The position numbers were made by a program, and so were the translations under genes. DNA of 64,000 nucleotides from JAPOXR01 sp964291445 (GTDB lineage: Bacteria > Pseudomonadota > Alphaproteobacteria > Rhodobacterales > Rhodobacteraceae). This document shows positions 50,200-59,422 of the stretch, piece by piece. The stretch is from positions 1-64,000 of the forward strand of contig OZ219864.1 of assembly GCA_964291445.2 (NCBI GenBank). Reading direction: 5' to 3'. Below the pieces are notes generated by a model. That model searched no databases. It was not told the origin of the DNA and was given only the letters and a program-made list of their open reading frames with translations. Each line of letters begins with the position of its first letter. Position 1 is the first letter of the stretch.

Positions 50200-50655
50200 G
50201 TGGAGGTGAGAGACGTTCAGGACGACGAGCATGTTTGGAGAGACATTTATGTTCAGCGTCACAAGAAACAGTTGGACCGTCTGGTCAGCGACCGGAAGGT
50301 CAACAGCCAGACGAGGTCAATCTTTGGCACTCGAAGTGCGCCAGTTAAAAGAATATCTACCAATCTCTACGACAGGGTCACCATTTGTTTCGCGGTTTCG
50401 GAGGGAGATCGCAGAGCCAAGAATGTCGAGAGTTCAACGGGGGTTCTTGGATGGTGGCTCATGAAGGTGACAGAGGTGAAAGAAACCAATTGTCGCGTAG
50501 AGAGCAGCCCTGAACCCGGAAACGTGTACCACGCGGATATTATTCTTCCCGATGGTCATTGGGAAACATGGGAGGACGGGGAAGTGCATCTGCGGCATTT
50601 TCTGGCGGTGGGGCAATGGAAAGACAGGCATACCATTTCCCCGGAACAGCAATAG
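50200..50655 (+). CDS. Unknown operon gene 3 (151 residues)
   Basis: Not recognised. It starts at GTG 50200 or GTG 50206, immediately after the gene 2 stop. VWRDIYVQRHKKQLDRLVSD, VTICFAVSEGDRRAKNVE, GVLGWWLMKVTEVKETNCRV, DIILPDGHWETWEDGEVHLR, HFLAVGQW. The alternating beta pattern and the aromatic-rich C-terminal half suggest a small barrel. The position in a three-gene coupled operon within a cargo block makes a toxin-antitoxin or defence role possible, but nothing in the sequence proves it. Confidence 0.65.
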   Translation: MEVRDVQDDEHVWRDIYVQRHKKQLDRLVSDRKVNSQTRSIFGTRSAPVKRISTNLYDRVTICFAVSEGDRRAKNVESSTGVLGWWLMKVTEVKETNCRVESSPEPGNVYHADIILPDGHWETWEDGEVHLRHFLAVGQWKDRHTISPEQQ

Positions 50656-50766
50656 TCCTCTACGTAGTAATCGTGCCCATAGCCAATTGCCTTGAACATG
50701 GACACTGTCCAGACAGGAATGATCCGAGTGATTGAATGTTCTCGCCGCCATGGATGAGGCGCAGAC

Positions 50767-50973
50767 TCAAGACGTGTGGCAGTCACGTGAACAGTGATAA
50801 CAGCCATTTACTTTTAAGTAGTACGTTCTGGCTTTGAGTACGGCATCACGGCAATTGAAGAATGATCCGAGATATTGCCTGTTCTCTGGATTAGGAAGAT
50901 ACCTACATCCGTCCCTATGTACCTCGTGATCTCCGTTCAATTGCGAATTCCTGTTTACGCAATAGTTTGTCAT
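50767..50973 (-). CDS. Small Cys/His protein (68 residues)
   Basis: HEVHRDGCRYLPNPENRQYL, GSFFNCRDAVLKARTYYLKV, NGCYHCSRDCHTS. The pattern H.DGC..LP...N...LG.F..C..A...A...Y...NGC..C...CH follows a family of small bacterial proteins that I have seen as hypotheticals: two halves joined by conserved Cys/His that probably bind zinc. Role unknown. It stands alone in an otherwise noncoding gap between the unknown operon and pilR. Confidence 0.65.
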   Translation of the reverse strand: MTNYCVNRNSQLNGDHEVHRDGCRYLPNPENRQYLGSFFNCRDAVLKARTYYLKVNGCYHCSRDCHTS

Positions 50974-51338
50974 CTGTCATGTCCAACTCTAAGCGACGAG
51001 ACTTAACCTGCCGTGACTACACTGTAAGTGTAGCATGTCAATACAGACTTTGGTCCCACGGCTGATTGATTCAAATGGAGGTTCGTGAATCTTCCTTCCC
51101 TATTCTATCAATCACCGCGGCCATCCGGAAGTCAGGAATTCCACATTTGCCTTGGTTTCGCAATCAACGGTAGCTCACGGGACAGACTGGGTGAAGGTTT
51201 GTGACGACTATACGCGCAGATCATGTGCACGGAGTTCTTCCTCGGCCTGCGGAATGAAGATCCGGCGGATTCATCGACGCCCGTACACCGAACCGGGCGA
51301 GACCTCGGCAGGTGGTGGGTTTGATCAGCGGCCGCAGT
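50974..51338. other. Intergenic region at the pilR side of the accessory block
   Basis: No gene is recognised. It is AT-richer to about 51150 and then resembles the GC-rich transfer region. The change point (about 51150-51330) is the likely boundary of the insertion that separates pilR from pilS; no direct repeat marking it was found by eye. Confidence 0.4.
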
Positions 51339-52418
51339 TCAATGCAGGCTGAGGGCGATCTGGTTCTGGATGGCGTGCATGGCGAGGATGAAGGCGGAGA
51401 TGACGGCGAAGACGATGAGGAAGGCGGCGGCGCGGAGCTTGCCGAGATTGGCGAGGAGGCGTTCATGCGATTCGTGGAGCCAGTCCTCGGCGATCTCGGA
51501 GAGGCGGGTGGGAAAATCCGACAGGTTTGCCAGCACCTGCAGCGACAGCACCAGGTCGCGGTCGGGCCAGCCGGAGCCGGCGAGCTCGATGGCGGCGCCG
51601 AGATCGTGGCCGTTGAGGAGGTTGTAGCGCACCAAATCGAGGCGGCGGCCGACATAGGGGCAGACGCCGGGGCGGATGCGGGAGATGGCCTCGACCGCCG
51701 ACATGCCGCTCGACATCATGGCGCCGATGGATTTGAGGAAGGCGATGCCGGTCTGGGCCCGGTACTCGGCGAAGATCGGCAGCTGGTCGGCGGTTGCCCG
51801 GCCGCGGCCGGCCCAGTGGCGCAGAATGAGGGCCATGGCCGGTGCGGACAAGGCGGCGGTGGCGGCGACGGGGATGATGTTGGCGGCGGCCCAGCGGCTG
51901 GCATGGTTGAGATGGCTGGCGGCGCCAATCCATTGCGAGCGGGGCAGGAGGTCGCCGAGCACCGGGGCGATGCGGATGTGGAAGAACACCAGGAGGCCGT
52001 AGACCATGCACAGGAGCAGGATCGGGTAGGCCAGCTCGCCGATGATCTGGCCGCGGGCGGCAGCCCGCAGATGCAGGTTGCGGGAGAAGATTTCAAGATG
52101 GCGGGGAAAGGAGTCGCTGGCCTCGATGGCCTCGAGCACCATGCGGTCGGAGGCCGGGATCCAGCCAGCAAGGGAGGCGGCGAGGCTGTTGCCACTGCGC
52201 ATGCCGGCCCGGGCATCGGCAAGGATTCGGGCCAGCATCCGGGATCGCTGGCGCCCGCCGCCGGTGGCGATGGCGGCGATGGCATCGAGGGCCTCGCCCT
52301 TGGAGAGCCCGGCCTTCATGAGGGCCGAAAGGTCGCGGTAGAGGCGCTGGCGGCTGCGCAAATCGAAGCGGAAGGCCTGCAGGCGGCGGGGGATGGGCAG
52401 GCGGGCGATCCTATGCAT
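51339..52418 (-). CDS. pilR: PilR-like inner-membrane platform protein
   Basis: 359 residues from ATG 52418, overlapping the pilQ stop by 8 bases. A type II secretion F-domain repeated twice: YRDLSALMKAGLSKGEALDA...RSGNSLAASLAGW and FLKSIGAMMSSGMSAVEAIS, each followed by membrane segments (LAYPILLLCMVYGLLVFFHI; FLIVFAVISAFILAMHAI). PilR anchors the assembly ATPase and pilin polymerisation in the inner membrane. It is the last gene before the accessory block; pilS would be expected next. Confidence 0.85.
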   Translation of the reverse strand: MHRIARLPIPRRLQAFRFDLRSRQRLYRDLSALMKAGLSKGEALDAIAAIATGGGRQRSRMLARILADARAGMRSGNSLAASLAGWIPASDRMVLEAIEASDSFPRHLEIFSRNLHLRAAARGQIIGELAYPILLLCMVYGLLVFFHIRIAPVLGDLLPRSQWIGAASHLNHASRWAAANIIPVAATAALSAPAMALILRHWAGRGRATADQLPIFAEYRAQTGIAFLKSIGAMMSSGMSAVEAISRIRPGVCPYVGRRLDLVRYNLLNGHDLGAAIELAGSGWPDRDLVLSLQVLANLSDFPTRLSEIAEDWLHESHERLLANLGKLRAAAFLIVFAVISAFILAMHAIQNQIALSLH

Positions 52419-54063
52419 CGAGGCGGTCCAGATCGGCAGCGAGGGCGGCGGCGTGGTCGGGGTAGTCGCGCTGGTAGGAGCTGACCAGGTCGACCTCCTC
52501 CTCGATCTCGTTGATGTCACAGAGGCCGGCGCCGACCCGCAGCATGGCATGGTGGATGGCCGGAACGCCGCCGAGGCCGCCCCTTCGGTCCGGGGCCAGC
52601 CAGTGGGCCCGCATCTGCCCGCGCTCGCCGCGGATGTAGAGATCGAGCAGCCCCGGGTCCGGCAGCACGGTCTCGGCGATGACGGTGCGGCCGGTCAGGC
52701 CGCGCTGGCAATGCTGGCAGCCCTCGCCCCGCAAATGCAGGCGGGAGGAGGGGCGTCCGGTGAGTTCGACCACGGTGACGGCCAGCTGGCGGGAGAGGAC
52801 GCCCTTGCGGATGCCGTCGCGGAAGCTTGACCGGCAGTGCCGGCACAGCACCCCGACCAGCCGCTGGTAGACGAGGCCGCGAATGATTGAGGGGTCGGCG
52901 AGTTTCCAGCTCTCCACCCCGAGATCGCTGAGCCGGTCGAGGATGCCCAGCGCCGAGCCGGCATGGATGGTCGACCACATGGCGTGGCCGGACATGGCCA
53001 GTTCGATGGCGTGGGCGGCCAGCTCGCGGTCGCGCAGCTCGCCGAGCACGACGACATTGGGGTCGGAGCGCAGCGTGGCCTTGATGGCATCGACGAAGGC
53101 CTCGTTGCGGCTCTGCCCGGATTTGGGCACGATGGCGAGGTGGGCGGCGCCCTCGATATCAAGCTCGACCGGCTCCTCGACGGCGAAGACCGAGATCTCG
53201 TGCAGCTTTTCCCGGACCATGGCGTTGAGCAGGCGCTGCAGGGTGGTGGTCTTGCCCGAAGACACCTTGCCGGAGAGGAGGTAGAGGCCGCTGGTTCGGC
53301 GGCGCATGATGGTGAGGTCGGCCAGCTGTTGAGGCAGGTAGCCGAGATCGGTGATGTCGGCCTGGCCCTGGCCGGAGGTGTAGTTCAGCCGCATGGCCAT
53401 GAAAGCCCGCCGTCCCGAGGTCGGCGAGTATTGCAGCCTGGCCCGGTCGATGCCGACCGGCAGCAGGCCGGATTTGCGGGTCAGCGCCCCCTTCATGAAA
53501 TCCGTCGCCCCGGATTCGGCACCCTGGTCGACGGCGACGGCAAAGGCGGCGTTGATGATGGCCATGCCGTCATCGGGGGTGCGGCTGGCCAGGTTGCGCA
53601 GCCGCCCATTCACCCGCGCCTTCACCTCGCATTGCCCGGCCAGCACCTTGAAATGAATGTCCGATGCAGCCAGCTCCGCCGCCTGGGCGATGAGCCGCCG
53701 CAAATCCCGCTGGCGCTCGATCTCGTTGCGCCGTCCCCTGGCCGGGCTTGCCGCACCCTGCTCGGCCTCGTAGGCGCCGAGAATGGTCTCGCTGTCGGAT
53801 TCGACGATCTCGATGATGTCGATCCCGGCCCGAAATGCCCGGTCGAGCAGCGCCTTGACCTCCGGCGACCAGCGGGAGCCGCCGGCAATGATGACCAGCC
53901 CGCCCTCGAAGGCGGCAATGAGCCGGCGGTCGGCGGTCGGCACTTCCAGCTCGCCGCCCGGCCCCGATATCAGCCTGCCGCCGCCATGCTCCTCGGCCAG
54001 GCTCCCGGCTCTTGAGGCCGGCCTGGCTGGCGGCGGCGGGGCGGTCGGCAACAGCTCAGACAT
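52411..54063 (-). CDS. pilQ: PilQ-like assembly ATPase (T2SSE family)
   Basis: 550 residues. The ATPase core shows ASDIHFKVLAGQCEVKARVN, LLSGKVSSGKTTTLQRLL (Walker A), VFAVEEPVELDIEGAAH (Asp-box), LRSDPNVVVLGELRDRELAA (Walker B) and SGHAMWSTIHAGSALGILDR (His-box). A CRHCRSSF...CQHC zinc-type motif is present as in many GspE/PilB proteins. It powers pilus extension in the cytoplasm. Its start overlaps pilP by 8 bases, so the pil genes are tightly coupled. Confidence 0.9.
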   Translation of the reverse strand: MSELLPTAPPPPARPASRAGSLAEEHGGGRLISGPGGELEVPTADRRLIAAFEGGLVIIAGGSRWSPEVKALLDRAFRAGIDIIEIVESDSETILGAYEAEQGAASPARGRRNEIERQRDLRRLIAQAAELAASDIHFKVLAGQCEVKARVNGRLRNLASRTPDDGMAIINAAFAVAVDQGAESGATDFMKGALTRKSGLLPVGIDRARLQYSPTSGRRAFMAMRLNYTSGQGQADITDLGYLPQQLADLTIMRRRTSGLYLLSGKVSSGKTTTLQRLLNAMVREKLHEISVFAVEEPVELDIEGAAHLAIVPKSGQSRNEAFVDAIKATLRSDPNVVVLGELRDRELAAHAIELAMSGHAMWSTIHAGSALGILDRLSDLGVESWKLADPSIIRGLVYQRLVGVLCRHCRSSFRDGIRKGVLSRQLAVTVVELTGRPSSRLHLRGEGCQHCQRGLTGRTVIAETVLPDPGLLDLYIRGERGQMRAHWLAPDRRGGLGGVPAIHHAMLRVGAGLCDINEIEEEVDLVSSYQRDYPDHAAALAADLDRLDA

Positions 54064-54931
54064 CGAGGCGCAGGATCACGATCCTGCCCCGTCCCGAGAG
54101 CCGCACACTGTCCTCGCCAACCGCGAGCACGGTCATCTCCCCCGGCACCCGGTCGCCCTTCCGGACCTGGCGGGGCTCGCCATCGATCTCGAGCAGTGCC
54201 GAATGCTTGCCGTCACTGCCGCGGATCTCCTGCAGCACGTAGGACGGCTCCGGCTCCTTCGGCGCCACGATGTCGCGGATGTCCAACTTGTCCGGCCCCG
54301 GCTTCGTGGCGGCGGGCAGCTTGGCCCCGGCCAGGCCAGCTTCCTGCGCCTGCAATTCCAGGATGCGAATCCGGGCCAGCAATCTTGATTCCTCCTGTTC
54401 CATGGCCAGGCGCTGTCCGGCCGGCGTGTCGGCAAAACTCCTGAACTCGCCCGGGGACACCTCGATGAGCATGTCGGGGCCGCCGAGGGCCATGAGCCGG
54501 TTCAGCAGTTCAGCCTGTTTCAGTTGCCGCTCCAGCATGATGATGCTCTCCGATATCGCCGACTGCCGGGCCAGCAATCCGGAGCCCTGCAGGATCTCCA
54601 TGTGCTGCCGGGTCACCGGATCGGGATGCGGCGGCGCGGCCTCGCCTGCCGTTGGTTCCGTACCGGCGCGGGCGGGCGGCGGCGCGGCCGCACCTGCTGG
54701 CGGCTCCGTATCGGGGCGGGCGAGCATCGGGGCGGGATCGGCCTGGCGGGGAGCGGGCGGCGAGTCGGCGACAGCAGGGGCGGGCCGGGTGCCCGTTTCG
54801 GCTTCGGTTGGCCAGGCGGGCATCGGCAGCGGGCCTGATGCCGGTGCCGGCACCGCGGCCAGGCAGAAGGCGGCCATGGCGACGGCGAGGCGGGCGGGCC
54901 GGCGGGCAACATCGGGGTGGCGGCTTACCAT
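54056..54931 (-). CDS. pilP: PilP-like periplasmic pilus assembly protein
   Basis: 291 residues. Signal peptide (LAVAMAAFCLAAVPAPASG), a Pro/Ala-rich linker, a coiled-coil (SIIMLERQLKQAELLNRLM) and a C-terminal beta domain: SYVLQEIRGSDGKHSALLEI, RKGDRVPGEMTVLAVGEDSV. The latter is the HR-type domain that contacts the secretin in PilP proteins. It overlaps pilO by 7 bases and pilQ by 8. Confidence 0.78.
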   Translation of the reverse strand: MVSRHPDVARRPARLAVAMAAFCLAAVPAPASGPLPMPAWPTEAETGTRPAPAVADSPPAPRQADPAPMLARPDTEPPAGAAAPPPARAGTEPTAGEAAPPHPDPVTRQHMEILQGSGLLARQSAISESIIMLERQLKQAELLNRLMALGGPDMLIEVSPGEFRSFADTPAGQRLAMEQEESRLLARIRILELQAQEAGLAGAKLPAATKPGPDKLDIRDIVAPKEPEPSYVLQEIRGSDGKHSALLEIDGEPRQVRKGDRVPGEMTVLAVGEDSVRLSGRGRIVILRLDV

Positions 54932-56187
54932 GACTGCACCGGCGGTGGTTCGGGGTAGGCCCTGGCGGTCAAGTGCCAGGCATGGGCGTCCTGGCGCCAG
55001 GCAAGGGTATCGGGCACCAGCGCCGGGATGTCCGAGACGAGGCGGGCATATTCCAGCACGCCGGCCGAGGTGTGGATACCCAGATCGAACCGGTCCAGCG
55101 CCCGGCTGATTTTCTCGCCTCCGGCCCGGCCGTCAATGCGCTCCGAGCGCTGGTGGATGCCGGCCTCGAGGCCGAGCGAGCCGAACCGGTCACGCAGCAC
55201 CGTCTCCAGCCGATCCCGGCGCCAGGGATTGAGCAGCGTCAGCATGTCGTCCGGGCCGAGCCGGGTGGTGGCGGCCAGCTCGGCGGTGTCGCCCTTGCGG
55301 GCGATCTCCGGGCTATGCGGACCGGCGGCGGCCCGGACATGCACCGCCCGTCCGTCATTGCGCCGCAATTTCATCCTGGTGCCGATGGATTGGCCGGACC
55401 AGCTGCAGATCAGCGATTCCAGCAGCCAGCCGGGCGGCAGCAGCAGCATCCGGTCCATCTCGACCGTGCACCGGCGCACGAATGCGAGGATCGAGGGCGC
55501 ATTCTCCCAGGGATAGTCGTAGCTCTCTACCGCTGGCACCGGGGTCCCGAGCGAGGCAATGCCGGTCCCGCCCACCGGCGCCAGGCGTGACCAGCCGAAG
55601 CCGGCGAGGATGGCCGCCGCCATCACCAGGGCGGCAATGCCGGCCATCCTGGCCACCCGGTTCACGCGCTGCAGCGGAGCCGCCCGGGCCAGGTCGAGCG
55701 CATCGGCGACGTCCCGATCCTGCGAATTGTCGATTGCCCAGGCGGGTGGGGCGATGATCCGGTCCCAGTCCGGGGCCTCGAGCGACATCTCCATCGCCTG
55801 CCGGGCCGCCGATTCGGCACCGTGGAGCTGATCCTCGTAGATCTGGGCGCCGCGCATGGCAACGATCCACCAATGCGGTGCCTGGCCCGGCAGGCGGAAA
55901 GCTGCCACCCAGTTATCGCCCCAGCCATCGGCATTGATGGCGGTGGCACCGGCCAGCATCCCCGGCGACAGCCCGTCACCGGTGGCGCCGAACCCGGCCT
56001 GGCGCGAGCCGACAGCGCCGACATGCAGATCAAACTCGCCGCGGTTGCCGCCGGCCAGCCGCGCCTGGTCGCGGATGGAGAGGCCAGGCTGCAAGGGCTG
56101 CCACAGCAGGCCGAGCGCCGCTCGCCTCTGGCCGATGGCCAGGCAGTTGGGCGCGGCCATGCGCACCGTCCCGTCCGCCGCAATCAT
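54925..56187 (-). CDS. pilO: PilO-like pilus accessory protein (PilO2 type)
   Basis: 420 residues with one central membrane segment (MAGIAALVMAAAILAGFGW, about residue 190). NWVAAFRLPGQAPHWWIVA with AINADGWGDNW in the N-terminal half is typical of the IncI PilO2 family; the C-terminal half ends HAWHLTARAYPE. It acts as an inner-membrane assembly component. Its start overlaps the pilN stop by 4 bases. Confidence 0.78.
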   Translation of the reverse strand: MIAADGTVRMAAPNCLAIGQRRAALGLLWQPLQPGLSIRDQARLAGGNRGEFDLHVGAVGSRQAGFGATGDGLSPGMLAGATAINADGWGDNWVAAFRLPGQAPHWWIVAMRGAQIYEDQLHGAESAARQAMEMSLEAPDWDRIIAPPAWAIDNSQDRDVADALDLARAAPLQRVNRVARMAGIAALVMAAAILAGFGWSRLAPVGGTGIASLGTPVPAVESYDYPWENAPSILAFVRRCTVEMDRMLLLPPGWLLESLICSWSGQSIGTRMKLRRNDGRAVHVRAAAGPHSPEIARKGDTAELAATTRLGPDDMLTLLNPWRRDRLETVLRDRFGSLGLEAGIHQRSERIDGRAGGEKISRALDRFDLGIHTSAGVLEYARLVSDIPALVPDTLAWRQDAHAWHLTARAYPEPPPVQSW

Positions 56188-57773
56188 CGTCCGGCCTCGC
56201 CGGCGGCATGGCCGAGAATCGTTGGGCGGATCATCAGCACGGTGGAGATTCGCTCGGAGGTCGAGGCGGCGCGGGAGCCGAAAAATGGCAGCATTCCCGA
56301 ATCCGACCGGTCGCGTGAACGGCGATCGCGCTCGAAGCCCATCAGCACCAGCGTCTGCTTGTCGGCCACCACCGCCTGTTGTTCGAATGACGTGGTCGAG
56401 ACCCGGGGCAATTGTATGGTCTGCCGGTCGGAGGTGAACTCCGCCAGATCGTTGAGGTCCGACAGGCGGATGCTGTAGCTCAGGAGGATGCTGCCATTGG
56501 ACTGGATCCGCGGCAGCAGGTTCATCTCGAAGCCGGTGGTCAGGGTTCCGGGCTCGATACTGGTCCGGGTCTCGCCCTGCTGCCCCGGCACCGCCTCCAC
56601 CTTCCGTGCATAGGCGGTCTCGCTGACCACCTGAATCGGCACCATGCGGTTGTTGGCAGCCGTCACCCCGGTCCTGGTTTCAACCGAGACATGGCCAAGC
56701 CGGTCGAGCCGGGCCACGAACAATTCCAGATCGACATCGCCCGACAGCACGCCGACATTGACGGTGCCGGTCGCCCCGACCGGGCCGTGCCGGCCGGTCC
56801 AGCGAAGCGAATCACCCTCCTCGCTGCCGGCAAACAGCTCGACATCGAGGCCGCGGCCCAAAGTGCGTGACCGGGTAATGGTCAGCACATTGACATCGAA
56901 CGCCACCTGCCGGCCGAGAAAGGCATTGAGACCGTCAAGATAGGCGGCAACCTCCCGCTGCTTGTGCGGGCGAGCGGTGACAATGACATGGCCGGATGCC
57001 TTGCCATAGGAGATGGTGGCATCGGTCCCGGCAATGGACCGCATCGCATGGTCGATCTCGGCGGCAAGATCAACGCTGCCGGTCGAGCCGACCTGGCCGA
57101 CCTGCCCGGCAAACTCGGTCCGCACCGGCATCGCCGCCACCCGGTACTGACGGGTGACGAATTGCCGGAAGATCACCGAATTGCCGTCGAATTCCCAAGC
57201 CAGCCCGTAGCGGTCGGCCAGGCGGTCGAGGATGTCGGGCAGTGGGTGCCGGAAATCCGGCCGCATCCTCGCCTCAAGCCCCGCCGCCGCCAGGACGTCG
57301 GTAGGCCGCTCCGCCGGCAACAGTCCGGGAGCCGAGCCGGGGCCAACCGCCGTCAGCACCCGACCCTCACTACCGCCCAGCAGCAGGATGGGCAGGTCCG
57401 ATACCGCCGACAGCCGGGCCAGGATTTCCGCAAGCCCCAGCTGCTGCCGGCTCGCCAGGCGGATCGGCCCCAGCTCCTGCAATTCGGGCGGAAGGGCCCG
57501 GGCGGCGGATCCGGCATCTGCCCCGGCAGCGCCGGGGACGGGAGATACCGTCCCCGGCGGGAAGGTGCCGGCATGACCAGCGGTCAATGCCGGCTCCATG
57601 GCCGGGCCGTCGCCCTCATCCGGCAGCTCCATGCAGCCCGGCGCCAGGGCAAGAGCCAGGAGCGCCGCATGGCGCAGGGCGCCTGCCGGCCGGCCGGCGA
57701 CGGCGCCAGCCCCGGTCATGGCAAGATTCCGGCGGCGGTTGCGACGGCGGGTCGGTCCCTGTCTCTTGGTCAT
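56184..57773 (-). CDS. pilN: PilN-like secretin lipoprotein
   Basis: 529 residues from ATG 57773. The N-terminus is basic, then AALLALALAPGC, a lipobox with Cys about residue 46. N-domain repeats (LAEILARLSAVSDLPILLLG; DATISYGKASGHVIVTARPH) precede the secretin core: SVETRTGVTAANNRMVPIQV, TLTTGFEMNLLPRIQSNGSI, LLSYSIRLSDL and QQAVVADKQTLVLMGFERD. It forms the outer-membrane pore for the thin pilus. It is the first gene of the pil operon here; pilL and pilM of R64 are not present upstream, where the DNA looks chromosomal. Confidence 0.88.
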   Translation of the reverse strand: MTKRQGPTRRRNRRRNLAMTGAGAVAGRPAGALRHAALLALALAPGCMELPDEGDGPAMEPALTAGHAGTFPPGTVSPVPGAAGADAGSAARALPPELQELGPIRLASRQQLGLAEILARLSAVSDLPILLLGGSEGRVLTAVGPGSAPGLLPAERPTDVLAAAGLEARMRPDFRHPLPDILDRLADRYGLAWEFDGNSVIFRQFVTRQYRVAAMPVRTEFAGQVGQVGSTGSVDLAAEIDHAMRSIAGTDATISYGKASGHVIVTARPHKQREVAAYLDGLNAFLGRQVAFDVNVLTITRSRTLGRGLDVELFAGSEEGDSLRWTGRHGPVGATGTVNVGVLSGDVDLELFVARLDRLGHVSVETRTGVTAANNRMVPIQVVSETAYARKVEAVPGQQGETRTSIEPGTLTTGFEMNLLPRIQSNGSILLSYSIRLSDLNDLAEFTSDRQTIQLPRVSTTSFEQQAVVADKQTLVLMGFERDRRSRDRSDSGMLPFFGSRAASTSERISTVLMIRPTILGHAAGEAGR

Positions 57774-58002
57774 GATGTCGTCCCCGGAGGCAGCATGGCA
57801 GGTTGGCGGCACCGGCAGGCCAGGTTGATTGCCACGACTCACCGGAGTCCGGATGCGTCGCTCAGGAAGGGCTTCAGGCCAGCCTGATTCGGTGCCGCCA
57901 TCATGGTGAATAGCCCGCACCGGTGAGACTCCCGGATAGCGAAATCGCCCTTGCGGAGGTTTGTGTGGACAACCCGGCCGGCGCCCGGCAGGGGTGGCGC
58001 AC

Positions 58003-58809
58003 TCAGCTGGCGGTGGCGGTCATTCTCAGGCCGCCCTGCGGGCCCTCGATCCACAACTCGGCCTTGCCCTGGTCCCGACGCCAGCACAGGGTCACGTCAT
58101 CACCGCAATGGACCGGCGCCACTGCCCGGTAGGCAAAATGCTGCAGGCACCCCAGGATCCGCTCGGCCTCCCTGGCCAGCAGGGTCGCCAGCAACGGCCC
58201 GTGCACCACCAGGCCGGGATAACCGGCAACCTGGCGGCAGTAATCGGCATCATAGTGAATCCGGTGACTGTTGAATGTCAGGGCCGAATAGCGAAAGAGC
58301 AGCACCTCGTCGAAGGAGACCGGTCGTGATTGCTCCGGCCGCGTGCCGGCCGGACGGGATGCGGCCAGCCTGCCAGGTTGGCGATAGACCAAATCCTGGA
58401 ACTCGGTCATGACCAGCTTCCCGTGCTGGCGGTATCGGTGCCGGAGCCTCGCCACCATCAGGCGGCCGGAGCGTCCGGCCTTTTCGGAGATGTCGTCGAT
58501 GGTGGTCTCCCGATCGGCGGCAATGCCGAGCCTGAGCCGGGGCGCATGGAGGCTGAGCTCGCCCCCGGCCCACATGCGCTGCGTCAACCCGAAATCCGGT
58601 ATGAACCCTCCCGGCCGTTCATGGCCATCCTCGCCGATATTCCCGGCCGGCACCGCCTGGCGAAAATAGACATGCTGCCACATGGCCGGCAGCACCGAGC
58701 CATCCACCGGCGCCGGGCCGTCTCCACCGAGCACGGCATGCAGCATGGCCGCCGCCGATGGGCCCATCTGATCGCTGGAACTCCGTCTCCTGCCAATTGC
58801 CGGATTCAT
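58003..58809 (-). CDS. MaoC-family hydratase (FAS1-like, HTD2 type)
   Basis: 268 residues from ATG 58809; upstream in-frame sequence makes the start uncertain. WQHVYFRQAVPAGNIGEDGH, RPGGFIPDFGLTQRMWAGGE, IDDISEKAGRSGRLMVARLR and the C-terminal hot-dog motif FRYSALTFNSHRIHYDADYC, GYPGLVVHGPLLATLL. The family includes mesaconyl/3-methylfumaryl-CoA and itaconyl-CoA hydratases and fungal-type Htd2. The catalytic Asp/His of HRIHYD are present. A role in CoA-thioester metabolism is likely. It lies 229 bases upstream of pilN in the same direction, but with no functional link to the pilus. Confidence 0.8.
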   Translation of the reverse strand: MNPAIGRRRSSSDQMGPSAAAMLHAVLGGDGPAPVDGSVLPAMWQHVYFRQAVPAGNIGEDGHERPGGFIPDFGLTQRMWAGGELSLHAPRLRLGIAADRETTIDDISEKAGRSGRLMVARLRHRYRQHGKLVMTEFQDLVYRQPGRLAASRPAGTRPEQSRPVSFDEVLLFRYSALTFNSHRIHYDADYCRQVAGYPGLVVHGPLLATLLAREAERILGCLQHFAYRAVAPVHCGDDVTLCWRRDQGKAELWIEGPQGGLRMTATAS

Positions 58810-59422
58810 GTCCTCGACCTGGAAACAACTCGCCGGCACGGCCGGCAGCCAATCCTACGCAATACCGGAGGCCCAGGGAAACCCGAAAACCTTTGCCACG
58901 ACCGGGCATGCCTCCTCTCCCATCCCGGTCCGGGATGGGATCCATGAATGGACTCGCGACCGACCGATTCGCCGCCGCCGGCAGTGCGGCGGTGGACTTT
59001 CCCGGGATGCGGCGGGCCGCAGCAATGCGCCGGGAGGGCATTTTTCGGGACGGACATCCGGGGCTTGCGGCCCTTGCCCGTCGGCCGGGAACGACAATGC
59101 AGGATCGTGGCCATGGACCACCACGGCCCCTGCGCTTCTCGTGCTTGCGCCGCGGGGTGCTCAAGTCGTTTTCCTGCCGGCCGCACGAGGAGGTGCTGCC
59201 GGAATGACGAGAGCAGGATCCGGGAACGTTCGGCAGGCTTGGTGGCAAGGCCGGTTCAGCGGCAAGATTCGTCGCCCGACCCATTGATAGCCCCAAATGG
59301 CTGCATCCCGACCGGGAGGCGAATTTGTGGTTCACATCTTCGTTTCCCGGTTGACGGCAGGGCGGGGTTCTTGAAACTGTCCGCGCCGGTCCGGTTTCTT
59401 CGTCAGCGTCAGGAGGGAAGCC
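58810..59422. other. Noncoding stretch between the MaoC-like gene and oppA
   Basis: No supportable gene; several open frames on both strands lack recognisable content. It contains a perfect hairpin CCCATCCCGG, T, CCGGGATGGG at 58918-58938. Promoters for the two diverging genes must be here. An AGGAGGG at 59412-59418 serves oppA. Confidence 0.5.

Noticed and set aside
58806..59287. Several 85-160 codon frames on both strands upstream of oppA
   Set aside because: Arg/Pro/Gly-rich translations typical of shadow frames; none has a ribosome site or a motif.
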